A stretch of 64,000 nt of DNA from Byssochlamys sp. IMV 00236 (Eukaryota > Ascomycota > Eurotiomycetes > Eurotiales > Thermoascaceae). Both the position numbers and the translations under genes were made by a program. Of this stretch, positions 1-11,275 are shown one piece after another. The notes beneath the pieces were generated by a model. That model saw nothing but the letters and a program-made list of their open reading frames with translations, was not told the origin of the DNA and did no database searches. The first letter of the stretch is position 1, and the number at the start of each line of letters is the position of its first letter. Location: positions 304,886 through 368,885 of the forward strand of contig MSJH02000819.1 of assembly GCA_001931875.2 (NCBI GenBank), written 5' to 3'.

Positions 1-1619
1 GGGTCGTATCACTATGGGCACGGGCACGACGGACGGCGATCTACCGTTCATGGCCGTATGCGGCGCCTCACAGTGAGGAGCGATCATAATAATATTCCCG
101 GCCAAACAATAATAATATGCATCACTTGTCCGTCTCGAGTACTGCAAATAGTTACTGCATGGAGTATGGAGCTTGCTAGGTAATTACCGGATGTACTAAG
201 TACCTCTAAGTAGCTGTTGCCGGTTGATGCCGGAGGAGGAGGGATGGCCTGATCAGATCGAGTCGAGCAGCGTTGGGAGGTCGAGTATTACCTTTTTTTC
301 CTGTCACGAGGGCGAAAAGGTCTGGCGGAAGAGTCTAGAATTGGAGGCCATGTTCGAATAAAGTTGGGTGGGTATTGTTAGCATTCTTTAGCATCGCAAA
401 AGGTCTTCCAGCCTTGTTTGTCCACTTTTAACCGAAAGGACAACGTTAAACGGGCTGCTGCCCCGCCTCACCCAAGCGAGAGCTGCACTGTTGTTTGGGC
501 ATCGAGATAGAACGGACAGTGGGTTTAACGACTGTGCTGCAACCCCTCTCGACCGTAACCCATGCTATTGTACGGAGTATTAGTTGTTTTTCCAACTTAT
601 GCGAGACCTGGAGAGCGCCCATACGCCTAGCGGCGACCTGGTCTGTCAACCCTCGCAGCTCCAGGGGTCGAAAACAAGAGAAGATCTTGCAGTTTCAGGA
701 TTACCAGTAGTACTCCGTAGACACTCCGTACTCGAGCTCAGGTGCAGGTGGATCCCGTCCTCATCACACTGTGATGATCACAGTAGTCTAGCATTACCAT
801 ATTCAGGAAGAGTTCAGAAGACGGCCTGCACCGCACATGAATTGAGATAGACACTGACGGCCAGTGAGGATGTTGAGCGTGCGCTGAGGCCCCATCGAGC
901 AGACAAGGCTGGTTCTGTAATGCCACCTCGGAACATAGCGGCAACGAGGACGAATAATTAATACGTACTAGTTATTATTGTTGAAAGCCAAAGCTGTGAA
1001 GCTTCAAGACTGGTAGTCTGGTAGGGCCCTTCGGATGGCGCCGGTGGACACCCCAGAACTCAATCCTGACGTCCACTCTGCGACCCGAGCCGAAGGAAGA
1101 CCGACAGATGTCATCACCAGTGACTTTTCCCTGGAAGAATTATCTCGCCCAGCTGGTTGTGTTCTCGTTCTCGTTCTAAATTGGGAAGAAGAAGACGACC
1201 TTTCGTTGTAAAGAAGACCGAAACAGACGGATCGGCAAACGTGCAGGACAATCTTGCCGGTCGCTCTGCTGTGGTAAAAGAACACGGCAGGTTAGATAGG
1301 TCCGGGATCGCTGCATCGCGTCCATCGTCTGATGGTAGCTAGCGTTTGGATGATCAGTCACGGACGCTTTCCATCTATTTGGTAATAGGGAGATCAAAGG
1401 GAGCGAAGGGCGGAGAGATGGCTCACATGCAGGATGCTAAACAACCTTAGCTAGGGGCAGTAACTCGTTTAGGACTACCGCGTTGGCCCAGGATCAATTG
1501 AACAGGAAAGATAGTCCTACTAGAAGCAGATGGTATAGCTATCCAAGTGTGTAGTAGTATTGTGCCTGTTGTTTCGTCCCGCGGGAAGCCGGTCGAGACG
1601 CCGTTGGACGGACAGCGTC
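1..1619. other. Intergenic, no supported gene
   Basis: No reading frame here shows a recognisable domain or consistent splice signals. Short frames exist on both strands but overlap each other and look like chance. I see no tRNA, repeat family or transposon end. Confidence 0.5.
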
Positions 1620-2263
1620 ATGGCCGAGTCACGCAACGAGAAGTTCTTCGATTCGTCTCGAGAATGCTCGCAATTTCTCCAGGATCATTATCAAATCCGA
1701 ATCTACCGGCTGATTCAGAAAGCCGTTGGGCTTGACTTCTCCACCGCGGCATTGTCCAACAGACCGTGTGGATGGTCGGGAGCACCGCACGTCACGCTTC
1801 TTGTCCATGGCTGCCGCTGCGTCTGGATATCAGTCGATCCTGATCTTCATTTGTAAGCGATACGGTCAGGATAACTAACCAACTAACTATCTAGCGTCTC
1901 TGGACTAGAAGTCTGTTTGGCTGAGCTCAACTACCTGCACTGGGAGCTGTACGCACGGGATATGCTGCTTTCTCGGATTGGCATCTCCCTCCGACTGTAA
2001 ATCTCGGCGGTTCATCGTGACTCCAATCAGATGGACTGTCAATATCAATTGCTAGAGTGAAAGACCAATCCCTTGCGCTGTGGCTGTATGAATGCATTAT
2101 GACGCATCTGGGGAAGACGCTGGCTAGTTGGCTCGGGCGTTGCTATTCCACCACTTTCTCTCGAGCCATGGAGACGGTCACGAACGAAACGAACTATACT
2201 CTGACTGGAGATAAACCGGGATCCCGGATGCGTCGGACCGGCCTGTCGACATCACAGGTGTGA
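1620..2263 (+). CDS. Hypothetical three-exon gene (doubtful)
   Basis: Proposed exons are 1620-1852, 1895-1996 and 2056-2263, giving 180 residues. The first intron has a GTAAGC donor, two CTAAC branch-like sites and a CTAG acceptor; the second has GTAAAT and ends GCTAG. Both junctions are phase 2 and keep one frame open to the TGA at 2261, which is the only evidence for a gene. The product has no domain I recognise; its middle is Leu/Trp-rich and its C-terminus Thr/Arg-rich. An upstream in-frame ATG at 1560 is an alternative start. It could equally be a decayed gene or a spliced non-coding transcript. Confidence 0.3.
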
Positions 2264-2492
2264 TGTGGATGTGATTCCTGTCCAGGGTCGCCAGCAGGCC
2301 GTTCGTGGTATAAAGGTCTGGTTGTGGTCTGCCCACGGAGTTTCGTTCTCTTCGACATCGACCAGCAGACAGCTTCAGCCTTACAAGACTCGGAGGCCTT
2401 TTGAAGAGAGCAGCCGCTTCCACCAACCAGCTTCCACTCACACGACAACTCTTCGACAATTCCTCGAAGTTTGACAACACAGACCAGACACC

Positions 2493-3211
2493 ATGGGGCT
2501 CTCACTCGGACTGACACGACCCTTGTTGCTGCTCACCCGCGTGCTGCAATGGAGCAGTGCAGTCATCGTCATGGGTATCACCTCGTACTTCATCAACATC
2601 GGTCCTCGTGGTGAGCACATCATCTACCAGGAAGTCATTGTATGTATCCTCTCTATCCACTCCAACGAGACAGCCTTTCTAATAAAGGGGCTTTGCTAAC
2701 TCAAACACGCTGTAGTCGACTATGTCTGTTGCTTTCTTCCTGCCAGCCTTCATCTCACCGTTTATGCCCAATGTCCTGAGCAAGTTCGTCCTGGCCATTG
2801 ATATCATCTTCTCTTACTTGTATGTGGTCCTCCAACCTCCTTTTTCAAACCCAACTGCGGGAATCTAAAAGCCAGTGCTAACAACTCATCTGATAGGTGG
2901 TTGACTGCATTCATCTTCGCTGCTCAGGATTATAACTGGCGCGACTGCAGAACCCACGCTCCTCCTGGCAGGGGTAGCTGCTCCAAGAAGAAGGCTAACG
3001 AGTCTTTCATCTTCCTCGCTTTGTAAGTTTGCTCCTTTTGCCATTGCTACTAGTCGAATCTAACATTTTACATAGCTTCTTCACCTTCGTGGGCATCTTC
3101 CTTGAGGTCTCTGCTCTGTGGGCCGCACGCAACTCGACCTCTCCTGTTCACGAGAAGAACAATGGCGCAGCTGAGACTCGTGCCGCCGATGCTCCTGCCG
3201 CCACGGCTTAA
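2493..3211 (+). CDS. MARVEL-type four-helix membrane protein
   Basis: Exons are 2493-2639, 2716-2819, 2897-3022 and 3076-3211, giving 170 residues. All introns have GTATGT or GTAAGT donors and AG acceptors, and the frame is continuous. Four hydrophobic segments can be read: one after the start (leading to YFINIGPRGE), one in exon 2 (SVAFFLPAFISPF), one across the exon 2/3 junction (SYLWLTAFIFAAQ) and one in exon 4 (FFTFVGIFLEVSALWAA). A Cys-containing loop (RDCRTHAPPGRGSC) lies between helices 3 and 4, and the tail is Ala-rich and hydrophilic. This is the layout of fungal MARVEL-domain proteins of the plasma membrane or secretory pathway. Family membership is inferred from topology and loop style, and the precise role is unknown. 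Confidence 0.75.
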
Positions 3212-4798
3212 AAATTTCCACTAGCCAGCCGCTAGACCAAGTGTCTAGCCATCGCTAGTCCCTTACTTCCCTGGCATGACAAAAACAAGCACGCAGCGCG
3301 TGAGTGATCGATCTTTCGAGACCTCTCACCACCCAGGGAAGCCTGACGACGATCGACTAAACGGTTCATTCTATTTTATGTGGCATGTTCTTTAATGTGG
3401 CACATGCGATATGATGATACGAAAAGAGGAGTGGCTTGATTTTAAGGCTAGTCCTTTAAATCTGCTTCGTTGCGATATAAGGTCTGTGGAGAGACATTCC
3501 CCAGTTTCCCGCACCTTATTCCGACTACTTCCTCAACTCTCCCTCTAATGCTCCCGCTAATATACCTTAATGTCTTAATCACCGTCACCATCACACCCAT
3601 CCTGTTTTAATAATACCTTTTTGATACCTTGTGATGTTTCTATACCACAGCTGGCAACGTGATTTTACGCGCATGTGTTTTGTTTAGTTATGTTGATCTG
3701 CTAAAAGTACATCAATGTAATTAGACGCAGTCATTCATTGGATAGTATGTAAATAATATACGCTTGTTAATAGAATTACCATACTCCTCTATCCATTCAA
3801 AATCCGCTTTGTTTGTCAGGAAGTTTCTCGAACCCTTTTAGGACATGCTCATACTTACATCATCCATGACGTGACGTCATGACGGGGGTCTAGAACACCA
3901 TCACGGAAGCAGGATAGGAAGAGAAAGTTATACCATATGATACGGGAAAATAATCCCGATTGCTTGAACTGCTAGAGGATACCAAATTGACTACTTACAG
4001 GATAGGACTTCATCCTGATTAATCACTGCCTCCGCCAATTATTATCTGCGCATTTCCGGTTCCGGCGTGTCTGCTTTAATCCGAAATAAGTGGAAATAGT
4101 TGGCTGGTGCTGATTATTCTATACCCTCCGTATAGGGTATTAGTGGCGTTTTGCAGCTCGTCTTCCAATAAAGCAGTTGGGCGCCGATATATGCGAGGGG
4201 GGAGATAAGAGACAGACTCAACAACTTGGGATAAAACGAACTGACACAGGACATGAAGCGATACTATTAATGCAGGAAGTCAAAATTTTTGAAAGAAAAA
4301 TATAATAACCGGGCACATTGTGTGATGTGGGGGAGCTTGGGTTTAAATAAACAATATTCTCGATAATAGGATTATAGTTAAAGCCAGCATCCACCTCAGA
4401 AGAGTCGACGCGACGCTTCTGTAGTATTACTTCGCGGAGTCTATTGTTGGTTACAAAAATATGATTCAAACCACTAAAGAACGTATCAGACGCTCTATTT
4501 CATGAAGCCAGATTTCTATATAAATCTAAGGGTATAATGATGCGCTATATCCCATTCCATTGATGTAAGAAATACAAAACGCCACATGATGCAACTAAAA
4601 TGTGATCCATGATCGTGATATCGTACGGTATGGTATGTGCTCTCGCATATCGTGTATAGTTTTATCCAGAGTTGTCTTGTAGCCGGTGCATCATCGGTAG
4701 GTGAGGCAGGAATCAATTTGCAAAATCGAAATTTATCAACAGCAAAGGTTGAGCCAAGCAGGGGAGCGGAAGATCAAAGACAGCCCTCGTCTCAATTC
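3212..4798. other. AT-rich intergenic between convergent genes
   Basis: This lies between the 3' end of the MARVEL gene (plus) and the 3' end of NTE1 (minus), so it should hold two 3' UTRs and terminators. Small frames near 4218-4469 and 4516-4716 show no domain. No repeat family or RNA gene was recognised. Confidence 0.5.
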
Positions 4799-7700
4799 TC
4801 AGATACTCGCTCTCCGCGGTGCCATCGTCCTCCGCAGTTTCTTTTTCTCTTCAGTCTCCTCTGGGACGGGTAAACCGCCTTCATTCTTCAGCCGCTCCAG
4901 GTACTCTTTTCCATAGGCGTAGCCAACCTGGTAGATCTCGTCGAATTTACCGAACTCCAGCGTTCCGTACCGGTCGATCGGAGGACGGATGTAAATACAG
5001 CCAGGTGTGGTCTTAGCACGCTCGAGATTGTCGATTGAAGAAACGTATGCCAGCCGAGCCTGGATTTCAGAAAGTGTGGGCGGATTAGGGGCTGTCGAAA
5101 AAGGGTTCCAGCGGTTAATCAAGGCCCAGAAGCCCGAAAGTGAATCTCCATACGTCTGCGGAGTGTTATCATCGATCGATCCGACATCGATAGCGAAAAT
5201 AACATCTGCACCAAGACCTTTCATGTGGGCGACAGTCAAGTTGTCGATGTAGCCGCCATCAAGAAGCATGCTCCCCTCGTCACACAGCGGTGGTAAAAGA
5301 CCGGCCAGGGACATGGAGGCACGAACATACCGCCACACGTATCCCGAGGAATGATACTCTGCACGAGATTTGCTGATATTGGTCGTATTGCAGTAAAATT
5401 CCAGCCAGAAGTCCTCGATTTGGCTATCGCCAAAAGTTTTGAATATCCCTCGGTTAAATTCATGTCCTGTGGTGTACGAGACAGACGGGTAGGTAAGATC
5501 GAGCGCAAATCGCCAGATACTACCCATACGTCCAGAGAATTTCTTGGCACGACCGTACATTGGCACAACATCGGCATCTCTGGCATATAATGCACCGATG
5601 AACGATCCAATAGAAGTACCGCCAATAATATCAATGGGTATTCCGGCTTCTTCGAGTGCTTTGATCACTCCAACCTGTGATATGCCTCTTGCTCCTCCAC
5701 CTCCCAGGACGAGACCAACAGATTTTCCGCACAGGCGACGGGCAAGTCTATGGAAGTCACCTTTGAAAGGTGTTTGAGCGGAGTACAGAGGTGTCTGGCG
5801 GATACGTCTTGAGGTGTACTTCTGGATTTCAGCCTGGAGTACCTGCACTCTCTGCTTCAGAACGGTACCGAAGCGCTTGGTTTGAGGATGCGCAGGCTCA
5901 GCAGTAAGGCGGAAAGCCATCTGGATATGGTGATGACCGCCATTGATCCACATTCGATTCTTTAGCCATTGGCGAGTGAGACCTGGAGGGCAGTACCGTT
6001 CCACATGTAGGAGAACAAGCTCCTTCCGTGCCGTGGTCTTCATTCCCAGTAAGAACCGCTCATATTCTCCAATACTCGGTGATCCCTCTGCTAGGCCAAC
6101 TAGCAGAATGCAATCGGCTTGCGTGATACACGTCTGGGTCCAGGGTGCATTGACGTTGGTATCTGCAATATACAGAACCATGCCATATTTTTCCTCGAGG
6201 TCGGCAAGGTATTGGGAGAGCTTGAGTTTTCCCATCTTACTGAAAGCATGGCGGCCTAGGTGGTTCAGAATAGCTGCTTGGTTCAGAGATGTCACCCCAT
6301 TACTGACGCCGATCTGGTGCAATGCATTAAGCAGCCGGTTACCAAATTCAACGACGGGGACACCTGCTGTGACGGGGAGGATGGCCACTGTTCGTAGATT
6401 GACAGTAGAGGTGGCAGTCTTGACACCGCCGGCACTTGCTGGCTCGGAAGCCGCTTCAGACAGCGGATCATCCACGAGATCGCGCATTCTCGAAGCAATA
6501 AGCTTCGATATCTGAATAGTGATTCCAGGATGTTCTTGCGCAAGGCTATTGAAGAGTGACCTCGGGAACTTGGCGAGTTCCGTATCTCGGATGGCATGTA
6601 ATGTAGCAGGCCGGGTAGACTCCGTCATAACCTCGAGCTCTCCAACACTCTCTCCCTGACCATACTCACCGAGAACCCGCATCTTGCCATCAGGCTTCTC
6701 CAACACAGAGCGAAGACGACCATTCAATACGATATAGATGGCATCACTCTCGTCTCCTTGGTGATGAATGACTTGACCAGCGTTGACCTGCACCCACTCG
6801 AGGGCAAAGTCGATATGGAGGATCAAACGCGGAAGCAGGCTGGTCAGCCTCTTGGCCAGAGTCAAGAGTACTATCGGATATCTCTCGGCCACTCTCTCTA
6901 AAGATGCCCGCGGCAGGAAACCCACGTAGACATCCGTTTTGGCGACTACATCCGTGAATGACCGATAGGATGCGACTGCGCCGATGTATCCTTCCATCCC
7001 ACCAGGCTTGACCATATAGAGAGACTTGCGTGACTGCTTCTTCTTTCTTGGGTCAGCGGTCCCAGAAACCCCTGAAGAGGCAGTCGCTGTCCGCCTAAGG
7101 GGCGGGAACATATCCTCGCGCACTTGGTGTTTGCTTGGCCTTGTGGCCCCGACAAGATCCTCGCCTTTCTCGTTTACCGGTACTCCGACGTCCAAGAAAC
7201 CGTCAATGACATAATACAAACCTGGGTTGCGCTCCCCTTGCTCTACCAAGACTGAGCCTTGCGGGAAATATACGATCTCGATATCATGCCTCAGTTCCTC
7301 CTTGAGATTCATGATAGGAGAGGTGCCGCCTGCGCTGGTAACGGACATTGACATCATCGACTCCGTGTCGCCATCTCCGAACCCTTCGTACGGGTCGATG
7401 AATCCAAAAGCATTGTTGAAGACAGCTTTCTGCCGTCTTGAATCATAGGAGACCAATCTCGGGGACGCCTCGCCAGAATTATGGCCCTTTCGTAGTGCCT
7501 CGCGTGTGCTACCAGTCAAGCCGATGCCTTTCATCATGCAATCGAGGATGGACTCCCGGAAGATAGTGTCTTCGTCCACGGTCTCGGTCATGCGGAAAGG
7601 CGAATTATGGGACTGTAGAGTCGCAGCATGAAAGGGCGAGGTCTCGCGTTGAGACAGGGGCGTCTGGATATTATCCGCATAGAGAGAGGCGGGTCCCTTT

Positions 7701-9481
7701 CCCAGTGATCTCGCAGTAAACTGCTCGTATTTCGGGCCATAACGGGATTGCTGGATAGTAGAAAGGAGATCTCCCGGGCTCACTCCGTTCTGCTCTGACC
7801 CCTGGATACTCGGTTCGAGCGACAAAGAACCAGGACGCTTAGAAGCTGCTAACCTGGCATGCAGGGCTGCCTCTTTTCTCAGCGAGCTGCTTGACCGGCG
7901 CCTCCTCCCAGCGGAGGGGTTGTGGAGAGCTAGTCCCTTGGTGCCTTCTTCCACGCCTAGGCGATCTCTTTCCTTGGCGAACTTGTCCTTGAGCCGCTCC
8001 AGAGCCGCTCCACGCAGGTCATTAGGCAGGTCAAATGCTGTGAATTTATGCATTTGGCGTTCAATGCTGAGAACTTCGCTCGTCAGACCTAAGTAAGAAT
8101 GCGCCGTCGAAAATGTAACTCTCTGCAAACGGGTCAGAATGACCTGCACAATATGAGCGGTGGCCCTGGGGTAAACCCTAGTCAATCTCCGGAAAGCGCT
8201 CGCCGGTATAATCGCAATCGTGGTGTCGACCATGGCTCGCGCAACAATATCAGGGTGGGCAGATTTTCTCTTCTTTGGCCTGGTGGACTTCCTTTGTGGT
8301 GTTACCGGATGAGCATGTAACCCATGGCTATCTTCCAAGTTCAATGGCGGCACAGAAGGCAGAGAATCCCTATTACCCTGCAGATGAGTGGCGGAATCTG
8401 CACGATCTCCAATAATAGGCTTGGGACTCCCCAGGAGAGGTCCGGGGCTTGTTGGCAGCGACTCCGGAACACGTGCACTGTCCGGCGCGAGGCTAGATGC
8501 GCTGGAAGCCGCGCTCTCAGACTGACGCAGGTTGATATCCTCTGTGAAAAGCGACAGAATGGAGAAGAGCGATGACATTGATGCTCCATTCTTAACCTCC
8601 GTCAACAGCTGGTATCCCTGATGACCCTCCCGATGTTGCCGTTCGTCATCGGACGAGTCATCATCTGTCCTATTTGACTCACTGGACGTGGAACCGGCCT
8701 GTCCATCGCGGATAGACTTCACGAATATCTGGACGAGACCATCCACCACCAGGCAAAACCCCTTCTCTTCTTCCAGCAGCAATGTCTCTCCCGCAATCAG
8801 CTTCCTGGTCTGCATTGTTCGCGTCAATTCGTGAAAGACCGGTCGTTCGAGGTACCCGAAGACCTTGATTGCACTGAGGAACTCGTCGAGATAGTTGGCC
8901 AGGCCGGGCTTGGAGTCTCCATCCTGGGTGTCTGGAAACAGGTCGATCTGAGGTTCTTTCCGCTGGGGTTCCGGGGGGAGGCGGCTGTACATATTGAGGA
9001 ACCGGTAACGAATGAACCAGCTGATCGTCGAGATCAGGGCCAGAAGGATGAGGAGCAGCGTGGTGAAGTTCATGGTGAAGGTCAAGCTCATTGAGAAGAG
9101 CGTGAACAGCCACGTCGGCAGGGTGATGGTGGTGAAGGTGATCACCCAGTATAGGAGACTGGGAATGGCATGAAAGAAGAAGAGAACGAAGCGTGCCACG
9201 GCGCCCGCCATCACGACGGGTGCTGAATGCGAAGGGAGCGGGGTTGAAATATCAGGGACTGAGGAGGAGAGCACGGTGGGACAACCGGAGGAGGTCAGGG
9301 TCAGGCTCGGTTGCGCCGTTACCGCGACAGAGGAGAGGCTCTCGGCGAGCAGAGACGCTGCAGAGACATTGGCAGTGGTGCTGCTGCTACCATTGAAGAC
9401 GGTAGAGTTAGAGGAACTGCTGGAGGTTGCGTCCGGCGACTGGGATGCAGGGTAAGCTCCATCGTCGGCGGCCATGGTCAC
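4799..9481 (-). CDS. NTE1: Lysophospholipase NTE1 (neuropathy target esterase family)
   Basis: One uninterrupted frame of 1560 residues, the usual size for fungal NTE1. This ER-membrane serine esterase deacylates phosphatidylcholine and lysophosphatidylcholine to glycerophosphocholine. Hydrophobic segments lie at about residues 88-165. A low-complexity-interrupted cyclic-nucleotide-binding-like domain follows, then two more near 730-830 ([12 protein letters not shown]) and 895-960 ([13 protein letters not shown]). The patatin domain starts near 1250 with the oxyanion loop GGGGARG. The nucleophile is Ser1290 in GTSIG, and Asp1408 in LDGGYIDN completes the dyad. A second Met at residue 3 is an equally good start. 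It is divergent from the golgin gene across 1.8 kb. No break is seen and the catalytic residues are intact. Confidence 0.95.
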   Translation of the reverse strand: MTMAADDGAYPASQSPDATSSSSSNSTVFNGSSSTTANVSAASLLAESLSSVAVTAQPSLTLTSSGCPTVLSSSVPDISTPLPSHSAPVVMAGAVARFVLFFFHAIPSLLYWVITFTTITLPTWLFTLFSMSLTFTMNFTTLLLILLALISTISWFIRYRFLNMYSRLPPEPQRKEPQIDLFPDTQDGDSKPGLANYLDEFLSAIKVFGYLERPVFHELTRTMQTRKLIAGETLLLEEEKGFCLVVDGLVQIFVKSIRDGQAGSTSSESNRTDDDSSDDERQHREGHQGYQLLTEVKNGASMSSLFSILSLFTEDINLRQSESAASSASSLAPDSARVPESLPTSPGPLLGSPKPIIGDRADSATHLQGNRDSLPSVPPLNLEDSHGLHAHPVTPQRKSTRPKKRKSAHPDIVARAMVDTTIAIIPASAFRRLTRVYPRATAHIVQVILTRLQRVTFSTAHSYLGLTSEVLSIERQMHKFTAFDLPNDLRGAALERLKDKFAKERDRLGVEEGTKGLALHNPSAGRRRRSSSSLRKEAALHARLAASKRPGSLSLEPSIQGSEQNGVSPGDLLSTIQQSRYGPKYEQFTARSLGKGPASLYADNIQTPLSQRETSPFHAATLQSHNSPFRMTETVDEDTIFRESILDCMMKGIGLTGSTREALRKGHNSGEASPRLVSYDSRRQKAVFNNAFGFIDPYEGFGDGDTESMMSMSVTSAGGTSPIMNLKEELRHDIEIVYFPQGSVLVEQGERNPGLYYVIDGFLDVGVPVNEKGEDLVGATRPSKHQVREDMFPPLRRTATASSGVSGTADPRKKKQSRKSLYMVKPGGMEGYIGAVASYRSFTDVVAKTDVYVGFLPRASLERVAERYPIVLLTLAKRLTSLLPRLILHIDFALEWVQVNAGQVIHHQGDESDAIYIVLNGRLRSVLEKPDGKMRVLGEYGQGESVGELEVMTESTRPATLHAIRDTELAKFPRSLFNSLAQEHPGITIQISKLIASRMRDLVDDPLSEAASEPASAGGVKTATSTVNLRTVAILPVTAGVPVVEFGNRLLNALHQIGVSNGVTSLNQAAILNHLGRHAFSKMGKLKLSQYLADLEEKYGMVLYIADTNVNAPWTQTCITQADCILLVGLAEGSPSIGEYERFLLGMKTTARKELVLLHVERYCPPGLTRQWLKNRMWINGGHHHIQMAFRLTAEPAHPQTKRFGTVLKQRVQVLQAEIQKYTSRRIRQTPLYSAQTPFKGDFHRLARRLCGKSVGLVLGGGGARGISQVGVIKALEEAGIPIDIIGGTSIGSFIGALYARDADVVPMYGRAKKFSGRMGSIWRFALDLTYPSVSYTTGHEFNRGIFKTFGDSQIEDFWLEFYCNTTNISKSRAEYHSSGYVWRYVRASMSLAGLLPPLCDEGSMLLDGGYIDNLTVAHMKGLGADVIFAIDVGSIDDNTPQTYGDSLSGFWALINRWNPFSTAPNPPTLSEIQARLAYVSSIDNLERAKTTPGCIYIRPPIDRYGTLEFGKFDEIYQVGYAYGKEYLERLKNEGGLPVPEETEEKKKLRRTMAPRRASI

Positions 9482-11275
9482 GGAGCGTTGGACGCAGGCA
9501 CCGCTAAGGAACCAAAGCGAAGAGCCCCGAAGCGCCCAGTCAGAATGGCGAGATAGCGTCCTATGCCCAAACTGGGTCTGCGGGGAGCATCGTGAGGCCT
9601 TGAGAGGAGCTGTGTTGGTGCTGCGTGAGTGGAAACGGTGGAATTGACAACGTGCGGGCGGCCGGCGACCCTGCTGGTTGTTTGGTTCTATCTTATTGGG
9701 TCAGCTGGCGGCGGGTAGTTGATCCCTAAGGATATCCGTTGCGCTAGAGAATCATCACACAGCGTCTGCTGGCGTTGGTGTTAGTATCTTATTATTTTTA
9801 CCATATGGTAGATGATGGTCAGATCGTCGTGGACAATGTACGCTTCCTGACTGGTCGTGGTCGATCTCTCAGGCCGCGTTCCTCGTCAGATTCTCAAAGA
9901 CTCACGAGATGGAGTCACGGTGCAAAAGCGGAGGGGAAGGGAAAAGACGCCAAGAGTAGGGTGGACGCCTCGATCCACGGTTAGAAGCACCAAATGTTGG
10001 AAGTGGCTCCTATAGAAAGAGAAAGAACAACAGAATGGAAAAGAAGAAAAGAAGAAAAGAGGAAAAATTTTTTCTGTATGTAAATATATATACAGATTAC
10101 AGTATGATCGCACATTCTGACCACATATCGCACAGTGCGGGAATCAATTTGATCTGATGAAGTTCACTACTGAAGTAAACTCGCGAATATCCCCAGTGCC
10201 TACGATAACATCTAGTTACTACTAGTTTTTGTATCGATCTACGGACTTGGACCTGTCTACATTGTATGTGCTGTATGCAATACATACATAAATTAGTTAT
10301 TATTGACGAGCCATTGATTGTCACTAATAATGTAATCTTTTACTTTTAAAATTTCCTCAAGCATTAAATAGATCATTGGTGGCTGGACCTTTTTACTAGT
10401 AACTTTCTATCGGTTATATCTATTCTGCAGAATGAGCCAGGCGCCGGAATAACCCGATCATGGCTGCATGTAGAGTGAAGTTGGTGCTTTGTGTCGATTC
10501 ATTAGGGACGACCTTTTCGATTATTTGAAGCACTGGTTCTATTTTTTGGGGTCTTTTCAACGAGGGTAAAAACATGGCATCTTGCTTGCGAAACAATTGC
10601 GGTGGCAGGTAACGCCAAGTGAAGGACGGCTCAGAGGGTCATGAGTAGTGGGACAATAGATATAGATATATATTTTGCACTGTATGCCGAACCAATTCTG
10701 GTTCAACGCATTTTACGACAGGCTATTCGGAAAGGAGTTCAAGTCAAAAAAACAAAGAAACCAAACCACAATCATCGATTGAGAAGGTCTAACATTTGCA
10801 ATCTATTAGTCTTGCTAATTGTATCTAGTGGTTAATTATCTTTTGATGTGTTCGCGGACCTAATCAGACATCGGTACCGCCAAGATCTCGTAAGGACAAC
10901 AACGCGAATATGCCTATAGGAGGACTGATATCATGTAGTTAACTAGTAATGGATTCGAACAGAATCTCTTCGTCTGATTAATTAATCACTAATTAACAAC
11001 GAGGGCTCTCAGACGGCAAGTCTGTTGTTCTTCTCCGCCAACTACCTTAAGTATCAACATCGAGCGTAGCCTCGGATGTGGCCCGAGCTTCCACATGGCA
11101 GCTACACAGGACAAGATGGCCGTTTGATCCCCCGGTGTTGTTTCAGCCAATGCTCCCTTTCTCTAGCACTCGCTATCAAGTCCACTCTTTACTTCTTATC
11201 GTTCTGCATATTGCATCCTTGCTCCTTGTATTTACGGCTCTTTTGACAGCGCTGACGCAGAGCGCCACCGAGGTG
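9482..11275. other. Divergent intergenic between NTE1 and golgin
   Basis: This should carry both promoters and 5' UTRs. The stretch 10080-10430 is markedly AT-rich with TATA-type tracts. No open frame with a domain and no tRNA-like A/B box pair was found. A TTCGAAT-like B-box match near 10951 lacks a matching A box. Confidence 0.5.

Noticed and set aside
10945..10970. TTCGAAT-like box resembling a tRNA B box
   Set aside because: No A box at the right spacing and no cloverleaf stems on either strand.
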